Shown: piece by piece, positions 37,680 to 46,287 of the stretch
How positions within the stretch are numbered: the first letter of the stretch is position 1
Layout: the number at the start of each line of letters is the position of its first letter
Source: Pseudomonas multiresinivorans
GTDB lineage: Bacteria > Pseudomonadota > Gammaproteobacteria > Pseudomonadales > Pseudomonadaceae
Assembly (NCBI RefSeq): GCF_012971725.1
Contig: NZ_CP048833.1
Location: forward strand, 1,426,001-1,490,000
DNA: 64,000 nucleotides
Direction: 5' to 3'
Made by a program: the position numbers and the translations under genes
The notes under the pieces: model-generated
Database searches by the model: none
Seen by the model: only the letters and a program-made list of their open reading frames with translations
Told to the model about the DNA's origin: nothing

Positions 37680-39598
37680 TCGTCGGCACCGCTGGGCACA
37701 TCGACCACGGCAAGACGTCCCTGCTGCGCGCCCTCACCGGCGTCGAAGGCGACCGCCGCCCGGGCGAGCGCGAGCGAGGCATCACCATCGACCTGGGCTA
37801 TGTCTACGCAGAGCTCGGCGACGGCGCGTTGACAGGTTTTATCGACGTGCCGGGGCACGAGCGCTTCGTCCACAACATGCTCGCCGGCGCCAGCGGCATC
37901 GACCTGGTGTTGCTGGTGGTCGCCGCCGACGACGGCGTGATGCCGCAGACCCGCGAGCACCTGGCCATTGTCGAACTGCTCGGGATACGTCGCGCCATCG
38001 TTGCGCTGACCAAGGCCGACCGCGTGCTGTCCGAGCGGGTGGAGCAGGTCACGGACGATCTGCACGAACTGCTGGCCGACGGGCCCTTTGCCGGTGCACC
38101 GGTCATCGCGGTTTCCAGCGTCAATGGCGAGGGCATCGACATCCTGCGCGACGCTCTTCGCGAGGCGGCCCGAGAGACCCGCGAGCTGGCGGCGAACGGC
38201 GGATTCCGCCTGGCGGTGGATCGCGCGTTCAGCGTCAGTGGAGCGGGTATCGTCGTCACCGGAACTGCCTTTGCCGGCAGCGTCCAGGTCGGCGATGAGC
38301 TATTGCTGGGCACTGCCGGCCGCCGCGTTCGCGTGCGTGGCCTGCATGCACAGAACCGCGAAGCGCAGCAGGCCCACGCCGGCCAGCGGGTGGCGGTGAA
38401 TATCACTGGCGAGCGGCTGAGCCTCGACAAGATTCACCGCGGCGACTGGCTGATCGCCCCGGAGCTTCACGCACCCACCACGCGCATCGATATCGACCTG
38501 CAGTTGCTACCCAGCGAAAGCCGTGCCTTTGCACACTGGACGCCAGTGCATGTCCACCTTGGCGCGCAGGACGTCACCGGCCGTGTCGCACTACTGGAAG
38601 GCGAGCGGCTGCAGCCTGGCGAACGTGCTTTCGCGCAGTTGGTGCTGAATGCGCCCAGCCATGCCGTACACGGCGACCACCTGGTGCTGCGTGACCAGTC
38701 CGCGCAACGCACCCTTGGCGGCGGCCGCGTGCTCGACCCGTTCGCCCCGGCGCGCAACCGGCGCAGCCCGGAGCGCATGGAGCAGTTGCGCGCACTGCAG
38801 GGCGACAGACTCGAAGGTGCCTTGCCAACCCTGCTGGCGCACGCCAGCAATGGCCTCGATCCTGCGCTGCTGGCGCGGCAGTTCAACCGCCCGCGCGAGG
38901 GCTGGCAACTGCCCTCGGCACTGGCCGAGATCAACACGCGGCTTGGCGCTCGGCTGTTCGCCGCCGAGCGCTGGTCCGCGCTGCAGCAGCAACTGCTCGA
39001 TGCCCTGCAACGCTTCCACGCAGAAGTCCCCGACGAACTCGGCCCCGACCGTGATCGCTTGCGCCGCTACGCTTTCTCTTCGCTGGAGCGGCCGGTCTTC
39101 ATCGCCCTGCTGGAAAGCCTGCTGGCGACCGGGCAGGTCGCCAGCAGCGGTCCCTGGCTGCACTTGCCGGATCACCGGGTACAACTGGTCGAGGCTGACG
39201 AGAAGCTGCGCGAACGCCTCTGGCCATTGTTGCTGGCAGGCTCCTTCGACCCGCCCTGGGTACGCGACCTGGCTCGGGAGCTGGGGGAGGAGGAGGCCGA
39301 CGTGCGCCTGCTGTTGCGCAAGCTCGCTCGCCTGGGCCAGTTGCACCAGGTGGTGAAGGACCTGTTCTACCCCGAGCAGACCCTGCGCCAACTCGCCGGC
39401 CACGCCCTGCAACTGCGCGACGAAGCCGGCATCATCCGCGCCGCCGCCTTCCGCGACCGTATCGGCATCGGCCGCAAGCGCTGCATCCAATTGCTGGAGT
39501 ACTTCGACCGCATCGGCTTCACCCGCCGCTTCGGCAATGAGCGACGGATAAGGGAGGATTCGGCGTTGGCGCAGGGCGCGTCCGACGACAATTCCTGA
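37676..39598 (+). CDS. selB: Selenocysteine-specific elongation factor
   Basis: 640 residues from GTG 37676, overlapping the selA stop; E. coli SelB has 614. GTPase motifs: GHIDHGKT (G1), GITIDLGY (G2), DVPGHERF (G3), TKAD (G4). The C-terminal winged helices (about 400-640) bind the SECIS hairpin. It delivers Sec-tRNA-Sec to ribosomes at UGA codons such as the one in fdnG. An upstream reading in the same frame lies inside selA and is rejected. Confidence 0.96.
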   Translation: MIVGTAGHIDHGKTSLLRALTGVEGDRRPGERERGITIDLGYVYAELGDGALTGFIDVPGHERFVHNMLAGASGIDLVLLVVAADDGVMPQTREHLAIVELLGIRRAIVALTKADRVLSERVEQVTDDLHELLADGPFAGAPVIAVSSVNGEGIDILRDALREAARETRELAANGGFRLAVDRAFSVSGAGIVVTGTAFAGSVQVGDELLLGTAGRRVRVRGLHAQNREAQQAHAGQRVAVNITGERLSLDKIHRGDWLIAPELHAPTTRIDIDLQLLPSESRAFAHWTPVHVHLGAQDVTGRVALLEGERLQPGERAFAQLVLNAPSHAVHGDHLVLRDQSAQRTLGGGRVLDPFAPARNRRSPERMEQLRALQGDRLEGALPTLLAHASNGLDPALLARQFNRPREGWQLPSALAEINTRLGARLFAAERWSALQQQLLDALQRFHAEVPDELGPDRDRLRRYAFSSLERPVFIALLESLLATGQVASSGPWLHLPDHRVQLVEADEKLRERLWPLLLAGSFDPPWVRDLARELGEEEADVRLLLRKLARLGQLHQVVKDLFYPEQTLRQLAGHALQLRDEAGIIRAAAFRDRIGIGRKRCIQLLEYFDRIGFTRRFGNERRIREDSALAQGASDDNS

Positions 39599-39655
39599 CT
39601 ATTGGTCGGATGCAGATTTCGCGGAACAGGGGGGATCGCCTACAGTGAGGCGGGT

Positions 39656-39672
39656 GTATACGAGGTATATAC
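39656..39672. promoter_or_regulatory. Operator-like GTATAC repeat before the TA operon
   Basis: GTATAC (39656-39661) and GTATATAC (39665-39672) are palindromic half-sites 26 bp before the antitoxin ATG. Autorepression through such sites is usual for type II modules; binding here is inferred. Confidence 0.5.
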
Positions 39673-39697
39673 TTTTTCATCACCAGGTAGTTCCCCC

Positions 39698-39976
39698 ATG
39701 AGTAAAGAAGCCGTATTCACCATGAAGCTCGAACCCGAATTGCGCGCCGAGTTCATGGCCGCAGCCGAGGCGGCTCATCGCCCTGCGTCTCAGGTCATGC
39801 GCGAATTGATGCGCGATTTCATACGCCAGCAACGCCAGGCTCAGGACTACGACGACTACCTGCAGGCCAAGGTCGAGGCGGGGCGTGCTTCGATGGCTGC
39901 GCGAGACGGGCGCTCGGACGAAGAGGTCGAGGCGGTATTTGCGGCGCTTCGATCAAGGGCAACCGAGCGTAAATGA
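39698..39976 (+). CDS. Antitoxin of a ParD/RelB-like pair
   Basis: 92 residues. The N-terminal FTMKLEPELRAEFMAAAEA, then ASQVMRELMRDFIRQ, is a ribbon-helix-helix DNA-binding domain. The charged C-terminal half (DYLQAKVEAGRASMAARDG) would wrap the toxin. ATG 39698 is used because the region before it is the operator-like repeat. The toxin start overlaps the stop by 4 bp. It lies 99 bp after selB and may be co-inherited rather than mobile. Confidence 0.85.
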   Translation: MSKEAVFTMKLEPELRAEFMAAAEAAHRPASQVMRELMRDFIRQQRQAQDYDDYLQAKVEAGRASMAARDGRSDEEVEAVFAALRSRATERK

Positions 39977-40275
39977 AGGTCTTCTGGACGCGGGATGCTC
40001 AGCAGGATCGTCTCGATATCTGGGAATACCTCGCCTCCGAAAACCCAGGCGCTGCCGCGCAGATGGACATCCTTTTCAGCGCTACCGCCGCCAGGCTCAG
40101 GAGCTTCCCGATGATGGGCAAGCCCGGCCGAATTCCCGGCACGCGTGAGCTGATCCCCCATGAGAGCTACCGGCTCGTCTATCAGATCGAGGCCGACGCT
40201 CTGTGGGTTCTCGCACTGGTGCACACATCCAGGATGTGGCCTCCATTGAGCGAGGATCGACGCCATCAACAGTGA
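39973..40275 (+). CDS. RelE/ParE-family toxin
   Basis: 100 residues. VFWTRDAQQDRLDIWEYL is the usual ParE/RelE opening. GKPGRIPGTRELIPHESYRL followed by VYQIEADALWVLALVHTSR is the family core ending in the conserved Arg region. It should inhibit gyrase (ParE) or cut mRNA on the ribosome (RelE); the sequence favours ParE-like but does not decide. Translationally coupled to its antitoxin. Confidence 0.87.
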   Translation: MKVFWTRDAQQDRLDIWEYLASENPGAAAQMDILFSATAARLRSFPMMGKPGRIPGTRELIPHESYRLVYQIEADALWVLALVHTSRMWPPLSEDRRHQQ

Positions 40276-40455
40276 GCGCGGCGGTCGGCGCCAAGTCTTG
40301 CTCGTCTCCTCTTGAAGAAGCCTTCTGAACACTCTATCCGCCGTGTTCTTCTTATAGCCTTGCTCACTACAGGGAAGAGGGGCCAATGATTTCCTGGCTG
40401 CTTCTGCTGTTTATTGCCGACACCTGACTGCCGTCGTGTCGGACCTGGGCAGGCG

Positions 40456-41910
40456 TTAGCGTGATGGCAAAACCTGATCCACCCGTTGCACGAGGTAGTC
40501 ATAGAACGGGTTGGATGTCACCCGCTGGAACAGGTCCAACCCGACGATCAGTACGCCGCGTTCACCGCGAGGCGTGAGGGTGCCCAGGTGGATACCGAAG
40601 TCCTCCGTGGTGTCCGGGTGCTGGCCATACAGCGCGTCATTGGGCGGGAAGGGCAACGCCACATGGGACAGGGAGAACAGGTCCGGTGGGTAGCTCGCCG
40701 CCAGCGGCTGGCTCTCCTGTCGCTGGCTGTGGGCAGTCGTATGCAGAGCTGCAACCTGGCTGCCCAGCGGGCTGTTGGAGATTACCGTCAGGTCGTAGTT
40801 GCGCTGGCGCTCCGGCAGGAGGCGGTCGCCCAGCGTGGCCATTTCCGGGCGCAGCAGCGGGCCGTAGTTCAGTGAGCGGTTGAGGTCGAACAGCACGAGT
40901 TCGCTACCGTTGTCCGGCAGTCGGTCGTACAGGTTGCTGATCACCGCGGGGGTGCTGACGGTGCTGTCGGCCAGGGACTGGAAAGTGAGGATCGGTGGCA
41001 GGCGAGTGAGACTGCCGCTGCGATTGGCGCTCTCCAGGCTGCGTTGGACGGCGTCGGTCAGCTCCACGGTCTGGCGCGCTGCGGAGATGGGGAAGGAGTT
41101 GTATTTGAAGGGGTTGAACTCCGGCAGTACGTTGAGCCACGCCGCCTTGGCGAAGGCCGGCAACAGCGCTGGCAAACCGGCGAACCCGGCAAACTGGGCG
41201 TAACGGGTGACCCCGATCATCGGCGAGATCAGCACCAGTTGCTTCGGCATGGCCAGGCTCGCGTCGTCCAGCGCATCCAGGCTGTACTTCATCGCTAGCG
41301 CGCCGCCGTTGGAGAAGCCCACCATCAGCAGCGGTGCGCCCCTGGGCAATTGCGCCGATGCCTCGCGCACGGCCAGCCGGGTGGCGGCCATCCAGTCTTC
41401 CCAGCCCGCATCGGTCAGCCCGGCAGGTACCGTGCCGTGGCCCGGCATGCGGATCGCGATGACCACGAAACCCTGTTGCCGCAGGTGCTCGCCCAGGTGG
41501 CGCAGGCTGTAGGGCGAATCGGTCAGCCCGTGCAACAGCACTGCCGCGCCGCGCACTTCGCCGGCGGGATGCATCTCGTAGGAACGGTTCCAGTCGGTGG
41601 CGAAGTGGCCGGGGTAAACCTCGCTCCGGTCGAAATAGCGGTTGTAGGCCACGCGCTCGAAGGGTTGCAGGCTGGCCGCCATTTCCTTGCGCATGGCCTG
41701 CATGAGCCTGTCTTCGGCGGCCAGGTATCCGGCCCAGTCCAGATGGTCGATGTCATCGCTGTGCAGATCGTTCGGTACCCAGGTATGCCAGGGCTCCAGC
41801 GGCGGGATATTGCGCAGCGCGGCGACCCGCAGCCCCAGCGCCAGAACGGCGATGGCGAGGATGACGATGACTACCCAGAGCAGTGCCCTGGTGAGTTTGG
41901 CGTTCAGCAT
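40456..41910 (-). CDS. Alpha/beta hydrolase, membrane-anchored
   Basis: 484 residues. One N-terminal membrane helix (about 8-28, LLWVVIVILAIAVLALGL) is followed by a serine-hydrolase domain. VLLHGLTDSPYSL is the oxyanion region, GFSNGGALA the nucleophile elbow (Ser near 203), and late His/Asp residues complete the likely triad. It probably acts on lipids or esters at the membrane or in the periplasm. The substrate is unknown. Confidence 0.82.
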   Translation of the reverse strand: MLNAKLTRALLWVVIVILAIAVLALGLRVAALRNIPPLEPWHTWVPNDLHSDDIDHLDWAGYLAAEDRLMQAMRKEMAASLQPFERVAYNRYFDRSEVYPGHFATDWNRSYEMHPAGEVRGAAVLLHGLTDSPYSLRHLGEHLRQQGFVVIAIRMPGHGTVPAGLTDAGWEDWMAATRLAVREASAQLPRGAPLLMVGFSNGGALAMKYSLDALDDASLAMPKQLVLISPMIGVTRYAQFAGFAGLPALLPAFAKAAWLNVLPEFNPFKYNSFPISAARQTVELTDAVQRSLESANRSGSLTRLPPILTFQSLADSTVSTPAVISNLYDRLPDNGSELVLFDLNRSLNYGPLLRPEMATLGDRLLPERQRNYDLTVISNSPLGSQVAALHTTAHSQRQESQPLAASYPPDLFSLSHVALPFPPNDALYGQHPDTTEDFGIHLGTLTPRGERGVLIVGLDLFQRVTSNPFYDYLVQRVDQVLPSR

Positions 41911-41975
41911 GGAGTTCCCTTGTCAGCTTGCGGGACAAGCATAGAGCCCCAGGCGCCACAAAGTCCGCCGGTGGC

Positions 41976-42446
41976 TCAAATGGCCGCGGTCGCCTCGACA
42001 TAGGCGGAGTTGCCGATGCCCACCTGGGCCCAGACGGGGCGCGTCTCATTGCCCTGACGATCGTATTGCTCGTCCGCATCCCACAGCGTGATGATCTGGC
42101 CGGGGAACAGGTATTCGCTGTCGGTGAGCTCGTGGGCGCCGGAGTCGTCCGCCGAGGCGATCAGCGAGAACAGCTCGCCGGCCGACAGCGCAAACACGTC
42201 CACACCCTGGTAGCGGGTGAGGTATCGATCGCTCTGGGAGATACCGATGAACCAGATCAAACCTTGCTCATCACACTCGGTCTGGATCGCCGCCTGGCAG
42301 AAGTAGTCCGTTGGCCCGTTGGACGATTCCAGCGGAAAACCGGCGGCAGCCAGCGCGTCGCGCGCCATGACTCGCGTGTCGCCCAGACAGACCGGGCCGA
42401 TGCCCTGGTGTGGGGAAATCTCGAGGATGGGTAAAGTGGGCTTCAT
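41976..42446 (-). CDS. Hypothetical protein
   Basis: 156 residues, soluble, acidic. I recognise no domain; the pattern GIGPVCLGDTRVMARDALAA near the start resembles small immunity-like or DUF proteins of Pseudomonas. GGGAG lies before the ATG. It lies just outside the integrated element, 246 bp from the truncated tRNA-Sec copy, so it marks the left chromosomal flank. That 246-bp gap holds no gene; it should contain the original tRNA-Sec promoter, though no strong consensus is seen. Confidence 0.65.
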   Translation of the reverse strand: MKPTLPILEISPHQGIGPVCLGDTRVMARDALAAAGFPLESSNGPTDYFCQAAIQTECDEQGLIWFIGISQSDRYLTRYQGVDVFALSAGELFSLIASADDSGAHELTDSEYLFPGQIITLWDADEQYDRQGNETRPVWAQVGIGNSAYVEATAAI

Positions 42447-42692
42447 GCCGTTGTAGCTCCCTGGGTTGCCGCTGGCGAGGTTAGAGCACGGGCACCCAGA
42501 TTGCCGTCTTTTTCTGGCTAATCAATAGCAATTTGATTGTACTTGGCCATATTTGTATGAAGGGCTGTCGGGAATGGCGTCACGCTCCAGCCAGCGCTGC
42601 GGCATCACTGCGCTGGCATCCAGCGTGGCAACAATGGCAACATCCGGGCTCCCGCTTTCGCCGCTGCATTCGCGCAGCCGGCTTCTGACCAG

Positions 42693-42734
42693 GGAAGGCA
42701 ATCACGCCCGGTGGCGTGGCCGGGCTTCAAACCC
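42693..42734 (+). repeat. attL: duplicated 5' half of tRNA-Sec
   Basis: 42 bp identical to 50496-50537, starting exactly at tRNA nucleotide 1 (GGAAGGCAATCACGCCCGGT) and ending in the anticodon stem (CTTCAAACCC). After this the sequence leaves the tRNA (TCTAAA instead of GGTGG). It is the original chromosomal 5' half, now without its 3' half. Confidence 0.93.
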
Positions 42735-42845
42735 TCTAAAACAGTGCTTTGATGCGTTGCTATACGTTCCAACGCCACTGTTTTCGCCGGTTTGGTGTCC
42801 CAATCCGTAGCTTTTCGTGCCATCGATTTCGACACATTTTCGACA
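42729..42845. repeat. 117-bp repeat, copy A (relic integrase tail)
   Basis: Aligns without gaps to 44744-44860, 91 of 117 positions identical by hand count. On the minus strand both copies can be read as a similar peptide (CRKCVEI..GTYS.AS.H) that resembles the variable tail of phage-type integrases, but no integrase body adjoins either copy. Copy A abuts attL. Confidence 0.6.
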
Positions 42846-42933
42846 GGCGTCCGTCACTGCTCGAAAGGTGTCAGTGGGTGCGGCTGCGGAAACCGAATGA
42901 CTATCCTTGATCGGACGATTGGATTGGCACTTC

Positions 42934-43557
42934 ATGAAAAGACCTTCGGTACTTCTGATTCTTGCTATAGGTTTTCTCTGCAGCAGGGCCTATGCGCAGA
43001 GCGAACTGGAGCCCTGCGGTAATGAATTTTCCGGTGAATACTATGCACGTGTGGATAGAGTAATTGCCGAAGCTGTTGGTCAGCGCGCTCAGCTGAAGTT
43101 AACAACTATTCCTTCGTTTGAGCCTGAGTCCGGCGTGCGCCTTGTTGGCACGGATGTGTACTTTGTTAAGTTCTTGAATTCCTTATGGGCGGAGGCCACT
43201 TCTTTTGATGAAGCTGGGTATGGCCATACGGACTATGCCAAGCCGCAAATCACCACTGAGGTACGCCACGCCCCGCTTGCTCCAGGACTTGCTAAGCGTG
43301 TGGAGCAAGTTTTCTTGCAGTCAATTGCAAACACCAAAAAGTCTGATGAATTGAGGCTTGATGGTGTTACTTATCGATTTTCGACAGATAAGAATAGCTG
43401 TGGCACTACTTGGTCACCTGATCCGGAATCGCATGGTGGACGCTTGGTGAAAGTATTTAGGCTTCTTGAAAAACATGCCGTTTTGGAAAGCGCTAGTGAT
43501 CTAAAGAATAGTGAAGACTCAATTTCTCTGGCCTTAGATGAGTTGAAGGTTGAGTAA
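42934..43557 (+). CDS. Exported hypothetical protein
   Basis: 207 residues from ATG 42934. A signal peptide (MKRPSVLLILAIGFLCSRAYA) gives a mature protein starting near QSELEPCGNEF. Four cysteines in all suggest one periplasmic disulfide. No family is recognised. Codon usage and base composition are clearly AT-richer than the chromosomal neighbours, a sign of transfer. It is the first cargo gene inside the element. Confidence 0.65.
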   Translation: MKRPSVLLILAIGFLCSRAYAQSELEPCGNEFSGEYYARVDRVIAEAVGQRAQLKLTTIPSFEPESGVRLVGTDVYFVKFLNSLWAEATSFDEAGYGHTDYAKPQITTEVRHAPLAPGLAKRVEQVFLQSIANTKKSDELRLDGVTYRFSTDKNSCGTTWSPDPESHGGRLVKVFRLLEKHAVLESASDLKNSEDSISLALDELKVE

Positions 43558-43638
43558 TGCATGGTCAATATGGGTTGGCTTGGGCGGGCTCGATCATGGA
43601 GAGCAGCAGGGCGCTAAATCGAGGTCGAGTGTTTTCCT

Positions 43639-44112
43639 ATGGACGATGATGTGATACTCGCCAAAGCCCAGGAACTGGTGGAATCTGGCTCCGCCAGAGA
43701 GGCGCATCTTCTAATCCAGCCTCTGCTGAAAGCGTCTCAGCCGGACGCCTTATTTCTGTATTCGACCTATAGCGTCGATAGAAATGAGTCCAATGAGGAG
43801 TTCGAGAGACGGAGCGTTGCTCTGCTGACTAAAGCGTCCACCCTCGGACATGTAGGAGCAACCTTTGTCCTTGCCGGCTATTACGACTCCGGCGACATGG
43901 TTCTGATGGACAAGCCATATGCCGCTCAGCTGTGCAAAAGAGCTGCGGACGGTGGTCATCCCACGGCCAAGCTCATCCACGGCTTGGACTTGTTCTATGG
44001 CGCTAATGGCATTCGGCAGGACAAAGCATTGGGACGACAGCTCATAGAGGAAGCGGCCCAGGAAGGTGTCGACGGTGCTTTGGCACGAATCCAAGAACTG
44101 GGTTCGTACTGA
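43639..44112 (+). CDS. Sel1-like repeat protein
   Basis: 157 residues, no signal peptide. Helical pairs of the Sel1/TPR kind: LLTKASTLGHVGATFVLAGY, AAQLCKRAADGGHPTAKLIH and GRQLIEEAAQEGVDGALARI. Such proteins are scaffolds; in Pseudomonas small orphan ones are often found beside toxin-immunity loci. Cargo position and lone status make an immunity role possible but unproven. Confidence 0.7.
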   Translation: MDDDVILAKAQELVESGSAREAHLLIQPLLKASQPDALFLYSTYSVDRNESNEEFERRSVALLTKASTLGHVGATFVLAGYYDSGDMVLMDKPYAAQLCKRAADGGHPTAKLIHGLDLFYGANGIRQDKALGRQLIEEAAQEGVDGALARIQELGSY

Positions 44113-44193
44113 CGCCTCCTAAGCTCAGTAGCTGATTGTAACCAGCAGCAGGAAGCGGCCAAAAGGGGCCGTTTCGGTGAGGATCAAGCACCT

Positions 44194-44568
44194 ATGCTCA
44201 TCCGATTTACGACACTGGCAATGGACCCTGACTCAGGCCACACAACTGGAATCTTGGTTTGTGCTCATGACCTTCGAGATAACGGTGATCTCACTGTTGG
44301 CGAACACTCCGAGCTACGTAACTGCTTGTCTTGGTTCAACGCGAATTTGTTTGTACCGGGTGTCCTTAAGGCGGAAGAGCATCGTCGCGCCATCTCATGG
44401 TTCAAGCCGGCTGCCAGTGAGGCTATTCAGCATATGTGGCAGCTAAAAGGCATTCTGGAACCCCATGGTTTTCACGTCGAAGTGCTTCGGTCAGCAGATC
44501 CGGGCGCCGTGGTCTATGAGGATGATTGGCAAATCATCGCTAAGCCCAGGAAGGGGCAGCGCTTTTAG
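44194..44568 (+). CDS. Hypothetical protein
   Basis: 124 residues, soluble. The pattern ILVCAHDLRDNGDLTVGEHS and LFVPGVLKAEEHRRAISWFK, then VVYEDDWQIIAKPRK, recalls a widespread small hypothetical of unknown role that is often found near polymorphic toxin loci. No catalytic motif is visible. It follows the Sel1-like gene in the same direction. Confidence 0.6.
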   Translation: MLIRFTTLAMDPDSGHTTGILVCAHDLRDNGDLTVGEHSELRNCLSWFNANLFVPGVLKAEEHRRAISWFKPAASEAIQHMWQLKGILEPHGFHVEVLRSADPGAVVYEDDWQIIAKPRKGQRF

Positions 44569-44743
44569 GAGCGTATGTGCGTTTAGTCAGTTCTCTTGAG
44601 CGCATTTGGCCGACACTCGCCTTCAGGTGGATAGCAGTGTCTGGCTGGTACCCGCCTTTCGCTCGGGCAGCAACGGGCTGGATGCTTGCCGCCTGATGCG
44701 GTCTACTTCGGAGTTGAGGTGGAGCTTCCAGGTGTAGGGAATC

Positions 44744-44860
44744 GAACCCTTGAGAATAGTGCGTTGATGCATCGCTATACGTGCCATTGTCACTGTTTCC
44801 GCAGCTTCGGTGACTCGTTCCGTGCCTTTCTGTGGCATTGATTTCGACACATTTTCGACA
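44744..44860. repeat. 117-bp repeat, copy B (relic integrase tail)
   Basis: Second copy of the repeat at 42729. It is preceded by GGGAATCGAACCC, the reverse of a tRNA T-arm, as if it once adjoined a different tRNA end. The rest of the gap 44569-45031 holds no gene that I can support. Confidence 0.55.
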
Positions 44861-45031
44861 CGTGTCGGATGACCGCAACCGGCTAGAAGCAGATATTCGA
44901 CTTTCTCCGTTTATAACCAGTGACTGCCTTTCGGATTAGGAGCCCAAAGCTGCTTTCGCCTGCCCAAAGCGAATTGGGGCACCCGTTCTGCATTGGTTAG
45001 ACTGCAGCATCGTTCTCAAGGAAAACCTCTT

Positions 45032-45445
45032 ATGGAAAGCCCAGGTTGCGTTCAACACACCGAGAAAGTAATCGAAGCGCTGGGCTACTGGCCTGGCTTT
45101 CATGATGCGGAAGTGATTTCGGTGTCTGCCACCAGGGCCATGGCTGGCCATCCGGTTGCCACGTCAGCACGGCTCTGCGTCAACGTTCGCCAGTACAAAG
45201 AGGTCGGTGCAGGGACCGCAGACTACGAAATGGTCTGTATCAGGAGCGTCCTGATTGAATTCTTGTTCAGCGATCTGCAATACCTGTCTCTTGAGGATTT
45301 CAATCACCAGAATGTCATTGATTCGATTGAATTTACTGTCTTGGAGAACCAGTCCATCGAAGTGAATGTTGCGTCCATATGGGGGCTAGGTGGTGTTATC
45401 AGGTGTGCGAGGGTCGAGATAGGGGATGTCACTCGCCTGCTTTGA
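45032..45445 (+). CDS. Imm50-like putative immunity protein
   Basis: 137 residues from ATG 45032. The motif LGYWPGFHDAEVISVS resembles the start of Imm50-family immunity proteins, followed by alternating strands (VLIEFLFSDLQYLSLEDFN). No toxin gene is adjacent, so it would be an orphan. The family call rests on the short motif only. Confidence 0.5.
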   Translation: MESPGCVQHTEKVIEALGYWPGFHDAEVISVSATRAMAGHPVATSARLCVNVRQYKEVGAGTADYEMVCIRSVLIEFLFSDLQYLSLEDFNHQNVIDSIEFTVLENQSIEVNVASIWGLGGVIRCARVEIGDVTRLL

Positions 45446-45489
45446 ATCCTGAGTGGCCGAGCCAAGAGTGCATCGACGCGCGAGCGTCC

Positions 45490-45509
45490 GCTATGGGGCG
45501 GTAGCGGCC
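45490..45509. repeat. GCTATGGGKCGGTAGCKGCC motif, copy 1
   Basis: GCTATGGGGCGGTAGCGGCC here matches GCTATGGGTCGGTAGCTGCC at 46160-46179 in 18 of 20 bases, and GGTAGCGGCCATTGG nearby (45533) is a partial copy. All lie downstream of cargo genes. Confidence 0.5.
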
Positions 45510-45665
45510 TCTCGCTAGGGGGGGCAACCGGCCGGTAGCGGCCATTGGGTATCTGCGCCAAGGTCTATCAAGTAGACGGGAGGCAGCTGAAGCGATGACC
45601 TCTAACAATCCTGCGATAGTGACGCAGTACTTAACGAATCGTCATATGGGCCAGGAGACCTGCCA

Positions 45666-45950
45666 ATGCAGAAAGTGACCGTATCAGGGGTACAGTTTGC
45701 CCGGGCCGCCTATTACCTGGCCGCTATTGGTTTTCATTGGGCTTTGTTTTTCACCAATATTGGCAACTACTACCATGGTGGGACACCGTTTGAGTGGGTG
45801 GCATTGAATACCGTGGCCGTGTTGATTGTTTTGTCGGCCCTCAGGCTTGTGCCGGCGGTTCGGATGCCGCAAAAAATCCTCATAGTGCTGTGCGCCGCGG
45901 TGCCGACTATCTCTATTGTTTGGGTTTTGGCTGAAATGGTCCGAAGATAG
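45666..45950 (+). CDS. Small membrane protein
   Basis: 94 residues with about three hydrophobic helices (about 11-30, 44-61, 69-90). GGAG precedes the ATG. It has no recognised family. Cargo-borne membrane proteins of this size can be immunity proteins against pore-forming toxins, but nothing here proves it. Confidence 0.6.
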   Translation: MQKVTVSGVQFARAAYYLAAIGFHWALFFTNIGNYYHGGTPFEWVALNTVAVLIVLSALRLVPAVRMPQKILIVLCAAVPTISIVWVLAEMVRR

Positions 45951-46118
45951 AGGCCGGTAGACCGTACGCTGGCTTCTTCGTTGGTAGCGGCTGTGCACGG
46001 CATGGTGATGCGGGTCATCCATGACGAGTATTACTTTAGCTTCAAGCTGCCGGTCAGCGTCAGCCTGAGCTCGCGCGGCGGATTTACTGAGCTGGCCTAC
46101 TCGCAGCCCTCACCGTGA
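45951..46118 (+). pseudogene. Possible gene fragment
   Basis: An open stretch directly after and in frame with the small membrane gene reads VIHDEYYFSFKLPVSVSLSS and ends at TGA 46116-46118. It has no start with a ribosome site and may be the tail of a lost gene. The rest of the gap to 46287 shows only the short repeat at 46160. Confidence 0.3.
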
Positions 46119-46159
46119 CTCGGTATTGATGCCCGCTTCGTAACATCTACCGAGTGACT

Positions 46160-46179
46160 GCTATGGGTCGGTAGCTGCC
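46160..46179. repeat. GCTATGGGKCGGTAGCKGCC motif, copy 2
   Basis: Second copy of the 20-bp motif described at 45490. Confidence 0.5.
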
Positions 46180-46287
46180 GTTCAAAAATTCGCTGTCAGT
46201 TGACTAGTCGGCAATTGTCATTGGTCGAATTGCCACATTAGCCACGTCCTTTGCTGAACCAGCGCAGTGCCACCTTCCTAGTCAGCT

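Noticed and set aside
42693..42734. A second tRNA-Sec gene
   Set aside because: Only nucleotides 1-42 are present; the variable arm, T-arm and 3' acceptor strand are missing. It is an attachment-site duplicate.
42792..43022. 76-residue ORF beginning in repeat copy A
   Set aside because: Overlaps the start of the exported cargo protein in another frame and its sequence is accounted for by the repeat.
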